Under the pieces are notes generated by a model, which did not search any database, was not told the origin of the DNA, and saw only the letters and a program-made list of their open reading frames with translations. This document shows, in pieces, positions 7,349 to 15,697 of a DNA stretch of 64,000 bases (position 1 is its first letter; every line of letters begins with the position of its first letter). The translations under genes and the position numbers were made by a program. Source of the DNA: Tenacibaculum discolor (GTDB taxonomy: Bacteria; Bacteroidota; Bacteroidia; Flavobacteriales; Flavobacteriaceae); the NCBI RefSeq assembly GCF_003664185.1, contig NZ_RCCS01000005.1, positions 526,445-590,444 of the forward strand, written 5' to 3'.

Positions 7349-8536
7349 TTAACTTAAAACTTCTTTAATTCTCTTGATTGCCTCACGTAATTGTAATTCA
7401 GAAGCAGCATATGATAAACGAACACAGTTTGGTGCACCAAAAGCTTCACCAGTAACCGTAGCAACATTTGCTTTTTCTAACAATAACATAGAAAAATCAT
7501 TTGCATCTTTAATTTCTTTTCCTTGGATTGTTTTTCCGAAGAAATCAGAAATATCAGGGAAAACATAAAAAGCCCCTTCTGGTACGTTTAATTTAAACCC
7601 ATCAATTTCTCCTAACAACTGTAAAACTAAATCTCTACGTTTTTTAAACTCATCTACCATATATTGTACTTTTTCAGGAGATGCTTTTACAGCCGTAATT
7701 GCAGCGCGTTGAGCAATACAGTTAGTTCCTGAAGTAATTTGACCCTGCATTTTAGTACAAGCCTTAGCAATCCATTCAGGAGCTCCAATATAACCAATTC
7801 TCCATCCTGTCATGGCAAAAGCTTTAGCCAATCCGTTAACAGTTATGGTACGGTCGTACATGCTTTCAATAGCAGCAAAACTAAATGGTTTTGTTCCGTA
7901 GTTAATGTGCTCATATATTTCGTCAGATAAAATATAAATATCTGGATGCTTTTCTAATACTTTAGCTAATGCTCTGTATTCTTCCTCGCTATAAATTGTT
8001 CCACTTGGGTTATTTGGCGAGTTAAAGAAAATCATTTTTGTTTTTGGCGAAATAGCAGCTTCTAATTGTTCTGGAGTGATTTTGAAATCATTTTCAATAG
8101 AAGAAGGAATTTCGGTAAATTTAGCTTCACACAAAGTTGCAATTGCAGAATAGCTTACCCAATAAGGAGCTGGTAATAATACTTCATCACCAGGGTTTAA
8201 TAATACCTGAGCTACGTTAGCAATAGATTGTTTTGCTCCTGTAGAAACAACTACTTGGTTTGGAGCATATGTTAAGTTATTATCACGCTTAAATTTCTCA
8301 CAAATAGCTTCTTTTAACTCTACATATCCATCAACCGGAGTATATGAGTTGTAATCTTGATTAATAGCTTCAATAGCGGCATCTTTAATAAAATCAGGAG
8401 TATTAAAATCTGGTTCTCCTAAACTCAAGCTAATGATGTCTTTACCTTCAGCTTTTAATTCTCTTGCTTTAGCAGCCATTGCTAAAGTTTGCGATACTGG
8501 TAAACTTTGAATTCTGTTTGATAATGCGTTTGACAT
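7349..8536 (-). CDS. PLP-dependent aspartate aminotransferase, class I fold
   Basis: This 395-residue aminotransferase most likely exchanges amino groups between aspartate and 2-oxoglutarate (Ib subgroup, Thermus-like). Visible features are SLSLGEPDFNTP near residue 40, GAKQSIANV (phosphate-binding region), NNPSGTIYS, the ILSDEIYEHINY strand, the PLP lysine Lys238 in NGLAKAFAMTGWRIGY, and CVRLSYAAS near the end. The length fits the family. It lies 24 bases downstream of the desaturase gene on the same strand and may be co-transcribed with it, then ends at a perfect terminator. Other substrates, such as aromatic amino acids, cannot be excluded. Confidence 0.88.
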   Translation of the reverse strand: MSNALSNRIQSLPVSQTLAMAAKARELKAEGKDIISLSLGEPDFNTPDFIKDAAIEAINQDYNSYTPVDGYVELKEAICEKFKRDNNLTYAPNQVVVSTGAKQSIANVAQVLLNPGDEVLLPAPYWVSYSAIATLCEAKFTEIPSSIENDFKITPEQLEAAISPKTKMIFFNSPNNPSGTIYSEEEYRALAKVLEKHPDIYILSDEIYEHINYGTKPFSFAAIESMYDRTITVNGLAKAFAMTGWRIGYIGAPEWIAKACTKMQGQITSGTNCIAQRAAITAVKASPEKVQYMVDEFKKRRDLVLQLLGEIDGFKLNVPEGAFYVFPDISDFFGKTIQGKEIKDANDFSMLLLEKANVATVTGEAFGAPNCVRLSYAASELQLREAIKRIKEVLS

Positions 8537-8560
8537 TGTGTTGTTATGTTGTATGTTGAT

Positions 8561-9652
8561 TTATGCTAATTGCGGTTTTTTCCCTAATTCAGCTAAGTGT
8601 CTAAAGTGCTCAATAACTGCTCTACGTGTAGTATTGTATTCGTTGTAAGGAAGGTTAAATTCCATAGCAGTTTCTTTTACAATTTGAGCTAACTTATTAT
8701 AATGAATATGAGAAATATTAGGGAAAATATGGTGTTCTACCTGATGGTTTAAACCACCTGTGTAAAAGTTGATAAACCAATTTCTTGGAGCAAAATTTGC
8801 TGTGGTGTATAATTGGTGAATAGCCCATGTGTTTTTCATATTACCATCTTCATCTGGTAATGGAGTTTCTGTTTTAGGAACAATATGTGCTAATTGGAAA
8901 ACCACACTTAAAATGATTCCTGCAGTATAATGCATCACAAAAAATCCGATTAATACTTTCCACCAAGCAACATTCATTACTGCGATTGGTAATACTATCC
9001 AAAGAGAATAATAAATAACTTTAGAAACTACTAATTTAGTCCACTCTTTAGCTGGATTTGGAAACTCACCGTATGATAACTTACGCTTTAAATAGCTATG
9101 CATTTGTTTAAAATCGGTAGTAATTGCCCAGTTAATAGTTAACAATCCGTATAAAAAGATTGAGTAATATTTTTGGAATTTATGAATCCATAACCACTGT
9201 GTGTGTTTTGAAAAGCGGATAATTCTACCTGCATCCATATCTTCATCATGGTCTTGAATGTTTGTGTACGTATGGTGTAATACATTGTGTTGTACCTTCC
9301 AGTTGTATACATTACCAGCTAAAATATAAATACTGCTTCCAAAAAGCTTATTTACCCATTTTTTGCTTGAAAATGATTCGTGGTTGGCATCGTGCATAAC
9401 ATTCATTCCTACTCCGGCCATTCCAACACCCATTAAAATTGCAAGTGCTAACTTTATCCATTGCGACATGTCAACAGTTAAAATTAATATAAACGGAACG
9501 ATAAACATAGCTAACATAATAATAGCTTTTGAATATAGTTTCCAGTTACCTGTACGCTTAATGTTGTTTTCTTTAAAGTAAGTGTTAACTCTTTTATTTA
9601 GAGTTCTAAAAAACTTAGCTTTGTCTATTCTTGAGAAGTTTACTGTCTTCAT
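8561..9652 (-). CDS. Membrane fatty acid desaturase (acyl-CoA or acyl-lipid)
   Basis: This 363-residue integral membrane di-iron enzyme introduces a double bond into a fatty acyl chain. The three histidine boxes are present: HDANH (87-91), HNVLHH (122-127) and HQVEHH near 304-309. The QxxHH form of the third box is the one seen in front-end (delta-5/delta-6-like) desaturases, but no fused cytochrome b5 domain is present. Hydrophobic segments lie around 42-60, 68-85, 165-180 and 215-255. The likely role is adjusting membrane fluidity, for example in the cold (inference). Position of the double bond and type of acyl carrier cannot be told. Confidence 0.85.
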   Translation of the reverse strand: MKTVNFSRIDKAKFFRTLNKRVNTYFKENNIKRTGNWKLYSKAIIMLAMFIVPFILILTVDMSQWIKLALAILMGVGMAGVGMNVMHDANHESFSSKKWVNKLFGSSIYILAGNVYNWKVQHNVLHHTYTNIQDHDEDMDAGRIIRFSKHTQWLWIHKFQKYYSIFLYGLLTINWAITTDFKQMHSYLKRKLSYGEFPNPAKEWTKLVVSKVIYYSLWIVLPIAVMNVAWWKVLIGFFVMHYTAGIILSVVFQLAHIVPKTETPLPDEDGNMKNTWAIHQLYTTANFAPRNWFINFYTGGLNHQVEHHIFPNISHIHYNKLAQIVKETAMEFNLPYNEYNTTRRAVIEHFRHLAELGKKPQLA

Positions 9653-9671
9653 TTTTTGTTTGTTTGTACCG

Positions 9672-9679
9672 CAAAAATA
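9672..9679 (-). promoter_or_regulatory. Candidate -7 element for the desaturase gene
   Basis: Read on the minus strand this is TATTTTTG, an exact TAnnTTTG match 19 bases before the desaturase ATG. I could not see a good -33 element. Confidence 0.4.
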
Positions 9680-9770
9680 AACGTTTTTGGTTCACGGTTA
9701 TTGCTAAAGACTAACTTTTTAACTAGATTAATATCTTTTGCATAAAAATTAACAATACCAATTAGTTTTT

Positions 9771-9778
9771 TATTTTTG
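9771..9778 (+). promoter_or_regulatory. Candidate -7 element for rsmG
   Basis: TATTTTTG matches TAnnTTTG and lies 19 bases before the rsmG ATG, implying a very short leader. No clear -33 element was seen. Confidence 0.4.
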
Positions 9779-9797
9779 CAGTGGAAAAAATCACTTC

Positions 9798-10427
9798 ATG
9801 GAACTTATAAAAAAATACTTTGACAATTTATCAGAAAAGCAGTTAGAACAATTCTCTAAGTTGCAAGAATTATACCAAGACTGGAACTTAAAAATTAATG
9901 TTGTTTCTCGTAAAGATATTGATGAGTTGTATTTACGCCACGTATTACATTCGTTAGGAATAGCAAAGGTGATGGAGTTTAAAGCAGGAGCCAAAGTAAT
10001 GGATGTAGGTACTGGTGGAGGTTTTCCAGGAATTCCGTTAGCTATTTTGTTCCCAGAAACACAATTTCATTTGGTAGATTCTATTGGAAAAAAGATAAAA
10101 GTAGTGAATGAAGTTGCTGAAGGATTAGGTTTACAGAATGTGAAAACGACACATGGACGTGTTGAAGAAGTAGACGATACTTACGATTTTATTGTAAGTA
10201 GAGCAGTAGCACAAATGGAAACGTTTCACCGTTGGGTAAAAAATAAAGTGCACAAAAAACAAAATCATGCACTTAAAAATGGAATTTTATATTTAAAAGG
10301 TGGTGACCTTACAGAAGAACTTGCGAACTTCCCTAAAGCCACCATTTATAATTTGCCCGACTTTTTTGAAGAAGATTTCTTTGAAACCAAAAAAGTAGTG
10401 CATTTACCTATGAAATTTAAAGGTTAA
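9798..10427 (+). CDS. rsmG: 16S rRNA (guanine527-N7)-methyltransferase RsmG
   Basis: This 209-residue SAM-dependent enzyme (GidB) methylates G527 in the 530 loop of 16S rRNA. The N-terminal helical part includes WNLKINVVSRKD and the family segment YLRHVLHSLGIA. The SAM-binding motif is VMDVGTGGGFPGIPLAI (about residues 67-83), followed by HLVDSIGKKIKVV and FIVSRAVAQM. Length matches RsmG (about 205-240). The stop overlaps the stop of the convergent phosphatase gene by four bases, with no terminator between them. Confidence 0.92.
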   Translation: MELIKKYFDNLSEKQLEQFSKLQELYQDWNLKINVVSRKDIDELYLRHVLHSLGIAKVMEFKAGAKVMDVGTGGGFPGIPLAILFPETQFHLVDSIGKKIKVVNEVAEGLGLQNVKTTHGRVEEVDDTYDFIVSRAVAQMETFHRWVKNKVHKKQNHALKNGILYLKGGDLTEELANFPKATIYNLPDFFEEDFFETKKVVHLPMKFKG

Positions 10428-11050
10428 TTTTTTACAGTAGAAAACACATAGTGCATTTCAGCTGCAATTTGTAAACTACGTTCCAAGTATTTCTCTTTTT
10501 CAGAAGATGTACCGTCGTATAATTTAGGGTCTTCATAGGTAACAGGAATCCTCTTATCAGCACCAGCAATAAAAGGACATCCTTTGTCGGCTTGTGAGCA
10601 GGTCATGATAGCACAAAATGCAGAAGTAGGATTGAATGTATCATCATATTTTTTAGAAAAACCTATTATAGAAGGGATGTTTTCTGCGTACTTTATTGCA
10701 TAAATAGGGTTTGTGCCTTCAGATAATTGCTGAATTCTAAACCCGTTACCTACTAAAGTATCTACAACTGTTGCGTTCATAGCAGTAGCTTCTGTTCCTC
10801 CTGAATAAGAAAGTACATTCGGAATTTGATAATAAAAAGCCATCGTTTGTGCCCATACTTGCGATAAATGACTTCTTCTTGAATTATGAGTGCAAATAAA
10901 ATTCAGATTTATAACTTCTTTATTGTTCAGTTTTTCCTGAATGTAACTTACAAGAGGTTGTAAAACTTGTTTTCGCTCTTCTGAAACAGTTGGTAAATTT
11001 GAAAGAGTTTGCTGTATTTTAGTAAATGGTGATGAGGTTTGTGTATTCAT
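10424..11050 (-). CDS. Low-molecular-weight phosphatase fold protein, arsenate reductase-like
   Basis: This 208-residue protein has the P-loop of low-molecular-weight tyrosine phosphatases and of ArsC-type arsenate reductases: Cys53-x5-Arg59-Ser60 in FICTHNSRRS. Late Cys residues (AIMTCSQADKGCPF) could supply the extra thiols that thioredoxin-linked arsenate reductases use. The position after arsR and the DUF6428 gene supports a role in arsenate detoxification. I start at ATG 11050; the longer frame to 11077 would overlap the upstream gene by 26 bases. The chosen ATG follows the upstream stop by one base. No arsenite efflux gene follows. A plain protein phosphatase is the main alternative. 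Confidence 0.75.
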   Translation of the reverse strand: MNTQTSSPFTKIQQTLSNLPTVSEERKQVLQPLVSYIQEKLNNKEVINLNFICTHNSRRSHLSQVWAQTMAFYYQIPNVLSYSGGTEATAMNATVVDTLVGNGFRIQQLSEGTNPIYAIKYAENIPSIIGFSKKYDDTFNPTSAFCAIMTCSQADKGCPFIAGADKRIPVTYEDPKLYDGTSSEKEKYLERSLQIAAEMHYVFSTVKN

Positions 11051-11051
11051 A

Positions 11052-11519
11052 TTAGCAGCACCCTGAATTTGGTTCACAAGTAGTTTGTTTTTGTAAATCT
11101 GATAGTTTCACTCTTGGTTTTTCTGTTGGAATTCCGCAGTTATCTTTCGCTAAACAATCCGTTTGTTTCGTAGTAAGTAAGAAGTTGGTTCCGTCAAAAT
11201 CCAATCCATATTTTCCTATGGTACTTCCTTGGTATTCTACCTCGATTTCTAAATCAGGAATATTTAATACTTTTTCTGATAACTCAATAATGTGAATTAA
11301 TTTTTCTGGGTGTAATCTATGATCGTAATCATTTGCGTTCCATAACTGAAAATTCACTACTTCTTCATTTCTAACGGTTCCACCACAGTCGATAAAGTTT
11401 TTAGTGATTTTACCTACTTCAGTTACGTGAAAATGATTAGGAACTAGGCTACCGTCAGGTAATTGAAAAGCAATAGTTTTTAGTGCGCTTAAGTGTTGTT
11501 TGATTTCTGATAGTTTCAT
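11052..11519 (-). CDS. DUF6428 family protein with Cys-rich tail
   Basis: This 155-residue protein belongs to a family I recall as DUF6428, found beside arsR in Bacteroidota. It begins MKLSEIKQHLSAL, has FHVTEVGKI and a conserved CGGTVRNEE segment, and ends in a Cys-rich tail (KQTTCEPNSGCC) with further Cys at TDCLAKDNCG. The thiol clusters suggest binding of arsenite or another soft metal(loid), but the function is not established. No signal peptide is visible. It lies between arsR and the phosphatase-like gene, and its leader holds a second copy of the arsR operator. Confidence 0.7.
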   Translation of the reverse strand: MKLSEIKQHLSALKTIAFQLPDGSLVPNHFHVTEVGKITKNFIDCGGTVRNEEVVNFQLWNANDYDHRLHPEKLIHIIELSEKVLNIPDLEIEVEYQGSTIGKYGLDFDGTNFLLTTKQTDCLAKDNCGIPTEKPRVKLSDLQKQTTCEPNSGCC

Positions 11520-11531
11520 GGTTATAGTATT

Positions 11532-11552
11532 TATTGCAATATTACGATTAAT
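11532..11552. promoter_or_regulatory. Candidate ArsR operator, copy 2 (before the DUF6428 gene)
   Basis: A 21-base segment is identical to the one upstream of arsR (11911-11931). Its core TTGCAATATTACGA is an imperfect dyad centred on AATATT. It lies 12 bases before the ATG of the DUF6428 gene, so this gene may have its own ArsR-controlled promoter. Confidence 0.6.
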
Positions 11553-11567
11553 GATTTCAAATTTTTT

Positions 11568-11897
11568 TTAGCAACAATTTTTATTGTTTGTATCAAGGTC
11601 TAAAAAAGAAGAAAGTAAGGTTTTAATTTCTTTCCAGATTGAAGGATTAATACAATAGCAAACGCTAGTTCCTTCAATAGTTCCTTTAATAATACCAACT
11701 TTTTTTAATTCTTTTAAATGTTGCGAAATAGTAGGTTGTGCCAAGCCAATTTCATTTACCAAATCACCACAAACACAAGAATTCAATTTGAATAAGTGTT
11801 GTATAATAGCAATACGAGCTGGGTGCCCTAACACTTTTGCAATCGTAGCTAATTGATTTTGCTCTTCAGTAAATATTTCTGATTTGGTTAACCCCAT
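11568..11897 (-). CDS. arsR: ArsR/SmtB family metalloregulatory repressor
   Basis: This 109-residue winged-helix repressor releases DNA when it binds a metal(loid). The recognition helix region is GLAQPTISQHLKELKKVGII. Cys41 and Cys43 in SCVCGDL match the ELCVCDL arsenic-binding motif of ArsR, and the protein ends in a Cys pair (NNKNCC) that could give the third ligand. The first gene of its operon, it is followed by the DUF6428 and arsenate-reductase-like genes. Two identical 21-base operator candidates flank it, one in its own leader and one before the next gene. Arsenite or antimonite is the most likely inducer. Confidence 0.88.
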   Translation of the reverse strand: MGLTKSEIFTEEQNQLATIAKVLGHPARIAIIQHLFKLNSCVCGDLVNEIGLAQPTISQHLKELKKVGIIKGTIEGTSVCYCINPSIWKEIKTLLSSFLDLDTNNKNCC

Positions 11898-11910
11898 TGA
11901 TTAATTATTA

Positions 11911-11931
11911 TATTGCAATATTACGATTAAT
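11911..11931. promoter_or_regulatory. Candidate ArsR operator, copy 1 (before arsR)
   Basis: This is the same 21-base sequence as at 11532-11552. Read on the minus strand it includes TAATATTG, one base from the TAnnTTTG -7 element, so bound ArsR would cover the promoter. It lies 13 bases before the arsR ATG. Confidence 0.6.
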
Positions 11932-11976
11932 AAATAAAACACCAACTATTTTTTAGTGTTATTTTTTATAAAAAGT

Positions 11977-13212
11977 TTAATACCAGCGTTTTTTCTTCTT
12001 TTTAGAAGCTTCTGATTTTCTTCCTTTTTTGTGTTTACTAACAGTGTTGGGTTGTTTTTTCTTCTTTGGTTTTGCTAGAGGGAATGGATGGTCTTCTACA
12101 ATTTTTATAGTTCTATCCATAAATTCTTGAATTGCCTTGATGTAAGAAGTTTCATCAGCACTACATAACGAAAAGGCGATTCCAGATTTACCAGCTCTAC
12201 CTGTTCTACCAATTCGGTGTACATACGTTTCAGGAATGTTTGGTAAATCTACATTAATTACAGCATCTACTTTGCTTACATCAATTCCTCTGGCAGCAAC
12301 ATCAGTGGCAATTAAAATATTGGCTTTGTTATTTTTGAAGTCTTCTATGGCTTGATTACGCAAGTTTTGCGATTTATCACCATGTACACTGGTTGCTTTA
12401 TAACCGTTTTTTTGTAGTGTTTTTTCTAACTTGTCAACTCCAAATTTGGTACGACGAAATATAATGATGCGTCCTTTTATGGTGTTTCGTAGTAAGTGTA
12501 AACACAAGTCGACTTTGTGTTTTTTAGGGGTGTAGTATAGTAACTGACCAATGTTTTTAGAAGTGGTTTCCGCAGGTGAAATATCTACTTTTTCAGGATT
12601 ACGCAACATCGATTTGGCTAAATCATTTACCTTATCAGGCATTGTAGCAGAAAACAATAAGGTTTGTTTTTTACGCGGACATAACTCTTCTATTTTCTGT
12701 ACATCGTCAATAAAGCCCATGTCTAGCATTAAATCGGCTTCGTCGAGTACTAATGTTTTTAGTTGCCTAACATCAATACTACCTTGTTTGTGTAAATCGA
12801 TAAAACGACCTGGAGTAGCAATTAAAATATCAACTCCTTTTGCCAATACATCTTTTTGAGGTTGTGTAGCCACACCACCATACACAACAGTACTTCTTAA
12901 ATTAGTATACTTACTATATGCTTTAAAGTTTTCTTCAATTTGAATTGCCAGTTCTCGAGTAGGACTTACAATTAGTGCTTTTATCTTCTTAGCTCTTTTT
13001 TCAACATCTTCCTCTTTAGAAAGCTCTTGAATAATAGGCAACGCAAAAGCTGCTGTTTTACCTGTACCTGTTTGTGCAGCTACAATGACATCTTTTTTGT
13101 TAAGTACTAACGGAATAACTTCTTGTTGTACTAGCGTTGGTTTGTGGTGTCTTTCTTCGGTAAGTGCTTTTAAGATAGACTTGCTAAGTTGTAGGTCTGA
13201 AAACTGCATCAA
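11977..13212 (-). CDS. DEAD-box RNA helicase, RhlE-type
   Basis: This 411-residue ATP-dependent RNA helicase has the complete motif series: Q-motif (HHKPTLVQQEVIPLVL), Walker A AAQTGTGKT near 45, PTRELAIQ, TPGRF, DEAD in LVLDEADLMLDMGF, SAT, and HRIGRTGRAG. The C-terminus is a basic Lys/Arg tail (KPKKKKQPN...SKKKKKRWY) that should bind RNA without sequence preference. Roles in ribosome assembly or RNA turnover in the cold are usual for this group. The frame begins with two Met; either could be used. A -7 element lies 12 bases before it. Confidence 0.9.
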   Translation of the reverse strand: MMQFSDLQLSKSILKALTEERHHKPTLVQQEVIPLVLNKKDVIVAAQTGTGKTAAFALPIIQELSKEEDVEKRAKKIKALIVSPTRELAIQIEENFKAYSKYTNLRSTVVYGGVATQPQKDVLAKGVDILIATPGRFIDLHKQGSIDVRQLKTLVLDEADLMLDMGFIDDVQKIEELCPRKKQTLLFSATMPDKVNDLAKSMLRNPEKVDISPAETTSKNIGQLLYYTPKKHKVDLCLHLLRNTIKGRIIIFRRTKFGVDKLEKTLQKNGYKATSVHGDKSQNLRNQAIEDFKNNKANILIATDVAARGIDVSKVDAVINVDLPNIPETYVHRIGRTGRAGKSGIAFSLCSADETSYIKAIQEFMDRTIKIVEDHPFPLAKPKKKKQPNTVSKHKKGRKSEASKKKKKRWY

Positions 13213-13223
13213 ATATTTTTTTG

Positions 13224-13231
13224 CAAAGGTA
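13224..13231 (-). promoter_or_regulatory. Candidate -7 element for the RhlE-type helicase
   Basis: On the minus strand this reads TACCTTTG, an exact TAnnTTTG match. Transcription would start about 6 bases before the ATG, giving an almost leaderless message. Confidence 0.4.
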
Positions 13232-13268
13232 GTTCAAAATAGAAGATGATAAGTTTCGAAACTTATTA

Positions 13269-13676
13269 TTAATTAATTTCTGAACTTTTCCTGTTTTGTA
13301 TCCTTAATGCAATTTGTATTTGTTGTAGTGCATTGAATTGAGTTTCTAAACTTTTTGTCATTGATTGTATAATAGGCTTAGTTAGATTAAGACTATCTAA
13401 TTTGTTATATAGATCATCAGAAAGATTTTTTTTGTAAGACTCTTTCATTTCAGTTAAATATGAGCCGTATGATATATTTGGAAACAAAGGAGCATCCCAT
13501 GAGTTTGTTTTGTTGATATAATTCTCTAATTCAATTTGTAATTCTTTCGATAATTGTTGAGTTGACTTGTACTGAACTTTTAAATAATCTAATTCTTCGG
13601 TAGGTTTTCTATGGAAGCTATACCAGAAAGTTAATAATGCAATTGCTATCCCAATGACCCCAATAATATTTTCCAT
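13269..13676 (-). CDS. Small single-span membrane protein, unknown function
   Basis: I do not recognise this 135-residue protein. One N-terminal membrane segment (about residues 4-20, IIGVIGIAIALLTFWYSF) is followed by a hydrophilic, mostly helical domain with many Gln, Lys and Glu, likely facing the cytoplasm or forming a coiled coil. No Cys and no catalytic motif are visible. Its ATG lies 23 bases after the chrA stop on the same strand, so the two may be co-transcribed; the helicase gene follows after its own promoter. Confidence 0.55.
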   Translation of the reverse strand: MENIIGVIGIAIALLTFWYSFHRKPTEELDYLKVQYKSTQQLSKELQIELENYINKTNSWDAPLFPNISYGSYLTEMKESYKKNLSDDLYNKLDSLNLTKPIIQSMTKSLETQFNALQQIQIALRIQNRKSSEIN

Positions 13677-13699
13677 TTTTGTGAAATTTAATTTCTAAT

Positions 13700-14821
13700 T
13701 TACCAATAAGTTAAAATATATCCTAACATAGCACCTCCTAAAACAATAAAAGCACTGTTTATTTTTTTTAAATAAAAAACAGCAAGAAGACTTATGATGG
13801 CAATAACAATAGTGCGCCAATCTGTAATAGTATCTTTAGCCATTGTTATACAAACAGCAATAATTAACGCAACGGCAGCTACATTTACAGCATCTAAAAT
13901 AGCACCAATAAGCTTCGATTTCCTCATTTTAGGAATCAACGGATTTAAAACTAAAACAAAAAAGAAGGATGGTAAAAATATTCCAACAGTTGCTACCAGT
14001 GCACCCGTTATTCCATTCATTTGCCAACCAATAAAAGTAGCGGTAGATAAAACAGGACCTGGAGTTATTTGCCCTACAGCAACTGCATCTATTAGTACTT
14101 GTCTTGAAAGCCATCCGTTAGTGACCAATTCTGCATCTAAAAAAGCAAATAATACATAACCACTTCCATATAAAATTGCACCAACTTTTAAAAAGGTTAA
14201 TAAAATTTTCAGATTGTTGGCTTGAAGCGTTTCACTTGCCTGAAATAGAAAAAAAGGAAGTATGCTGGTTAAATTAGTACGGTTTTGGTTGAAAAAACAG
14301 AGTAACGCACCTAGTAAGCCACAACCAAACAAAGCAGCTATTTCATTAACACCTAAAAGGCAGGCAACTAAAGTGATTACCCCTAAAATAGCTAAAGATG
14401 TGTTTTTTACAGCTTTTTTACCTAATCGATAAGCAGCCATAACAATAATGGCAATTACTGCGGGTTTTATTCCGTAAATAAAGGGTTCAACTTTAGGAAG
14501 CTGACCATATTCTTGGTATAACCACGCAACTATTGATGTAATTACTACGGCAGGAAAAATAAAACAAAAACCAGCTACAATTAACCCTTTCCAACCAGCT
14601 CTTTCATGCCCGCAGTGCATGGTCATTTCAGTAGAGTTGGGTCCAGGTATTAAATTGGTAGCTCCCATTAAATCCAGAAAATGTTGCTGAGTCATCCATT
14701 TTCTTTTCTTAACAACTTCGTCTTCCATCATAGCAATATGTACGGCAGGTCCGCCAAAAGCAATACAACCTAGTTTAAAAAATAGTTTGGCGACTTCTTT
14801 AAGTTGAGTTTTTTGTGACAT
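13700..14821 (-). CDS. chrA: Chromate transporter ChrA, two-domain form
   Basis: This 373-residue membrane protein of the CHR family exports chromate and gives chromate resistance in studied members. The two homologous halves are visible. The first has FFKLGCIAFGGPAVHIAMME and NLIPGPNSTEM, the second FLKVGAILYGSGYVLFAF and GQITPGPVLSTATFIGW. Both carry the family GGP-type and PGP motifs, with about ten hydrophobic segments between. The length is typical of the long, two-domain ChrA. The true substrate in this organism may be another oxyanion such as sulfate. It lies upstream of a small membrane protein gene and near the ars operon but on a separate unit. Confidence 0.88.
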   Translation of the reverse strand: MSQKTQLKEVAKLFFKLGCIAFGGPAVHIAMMEDEVVKKRKWMTQQHFLDLMGATNLIPGPNSTEMTMHCGHERAGWKGLIVAGFCFIFPAVVITSIVAWLYQEYGQLPKVEPFIYGIKPAVIAIIVMAAYRLGKKAVKNTSLAILGVITLVACLLGVNEIAALFGCGLLGALLCFFNQNRTNLTSILPFFLFQASETLQANNLKILLTFLKVGAILYGSGYVLFAFLDAELVTNGWLSRQVLIDAVAVGQITPGPVLSTATFIGWQMNGITGALVATVGIFLPSFFFVLVLNPLIPKMRKSKLIGAILDAVNVAAVALIIAVCITMAKDTITDWRTIVIAIISLLAVFYLKKINSAFIVLGGAMLGYILTYW

Positions 14822-14944
14822 TTTAAAGTGTTAGAAAAATAGATTTTAGTGGTTTTTGGAGGTAAATTTAAATAAAAGTACACTGGTTAAAGCTTTTTTA
14901 CACTTTTTTGACAATTGATTTACACTTTTAACGGAAGGTTGCGA

Positions 14945-14952
14945 TAGTTTTG
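14945..14952 (+). promoter_or_regulatory. Candidate -7 element for the YceI gene
   Basis: TAGTTTTG matches TAnnTTTG. A start site near 14957 would make the ATG at 14953 unusable and favours ATG 14977 as the true start. Confidence 0.35.
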
Positions 14953-14976
14953 ATGAAAACTTTAAATACGAATAGT

Positions 14977-15612
14977 ATGAAAACCATTAAAAATAGAATT
15001 TTGTTAGTTGGGGTATTACTAACTATAGTTTTGGTAAGCGGGTTTGCTAAAAGTACTTCAACAGTTACACCAAAAGAAATAAAAGAAGTAGCCGAAGTTG
15101 TAAAAAACAAGACGATTAATATGTTTGTAACACACGGACATTGTAGTACACCATTTGGAGGTATTGTAAACGATTTAAAAGTGGATATTCCTGTACGAAT
15201 GGATGCTGGAAATCCGTTAGAAAACATGAGTATTTCGTTTGAGGTTAATCCAAACTCATTTAGAGTATGTAGAGGTGATGAAGCTGATTTAACTGCAAGA
15301 ATTAAAACAAAAGGGGTATTTATTAATGATCAAAACGACAACATAACGTTTAGAACTACGAATGTTTTTGTGATGGGGGTAGATTGGTATCAAATTAACG
15401 GAATGATGTCTATTAAAGGAGTTGAAAGAGAAGTGAAGTTTTTTGCCACAGGAATTAGAGATTCATACAAAAGCATGTCTAGCGAACTGGTATTGCAAGG
15501 TCAGGTAAACTTATTAGATTGGGGGATTGATTATGATAAATTAGTAAACGGGCAATCATCAAACGTTCCAACAAAATGGTTGTACTTAAATATGAAAATT
15601 GAGTTGGGTTAA
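14977..15612 (+). CDS. YceI-like domain secreted protein
   Basis: This protein of about 211 residues has a signal peptide (MKTIKNRILLVGVLLTIVLV, then SGFAKS). A YceI-like lipocalin-type beta-barrel follows: VTHGHCSTPFGGIVNDLKVDIPV, MDAGNPLENMSISF, RIKTKGVFINDQND and the late GQVNLLDWGIDYD segment. YceI proteins bind isoprenoid or other hydrophobic molecules in the periplasm. ATG 14953 is in frame eight codons earlier; I prefer 14977 because it starts directly at the basic signal-peptide end and because a -7 element covers 14945-14952. Two Cys (in GHCST and FRVCRGD) may form a disulfide. The gene stands alone. Confidence 0.75.
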   Translation: MKTIKNRILLVGVLLTIVLVSGFAKSTSTVTPKEIKEVAEVVKNKTINMFVTHGHCSTPFGGIVNDLKVDIPVRMDAGNPLENMSISFEVNPNSFRVCRGDEADLTARIKTKGVFINDQNDNITFRTTNVFVMGVDWYQINGMMSIKGVEREVKFFATGIRDSYKSMSSELVLQGQVNLLDWGIDYDKLVNGQSSNVPTKWLYLNMKIELG

Positions 15613-15630
15613 TTGGAGAAATTTAAAAAG

Positions 15631-15663
15631 TCACATAACAGTATGGAAAATAGTGTTATGTGA
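15631..15663. terminator. Probable terminator hairpin between convergent genes
   Basis: Ten-base arms TCACATAACA (15631-15640) and TGTTATGTGA (15654-15663) pair around a 13-base loop, and a T-rich stretch follows on the plus strand. The T-run is short, so this is less certain than the other terminators. Confidence 0.5.
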
Positions 15664-15697
15664 TTGTTTTACTGATGATTCAATGTTTTTACACTGG

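Noticed and set aside
11051..11077. Longer start for the phosphatase-like gene
   Set aside because: It overlaps the DUF6428 stop; ATG 11050 follows that stop by one base.
13794..14159. 121-codon antisense frame in chrA
   Set aside because: The translation is the Ile/Ala/Thr-rich shadow of a membrane protein gene; chrA is clear.
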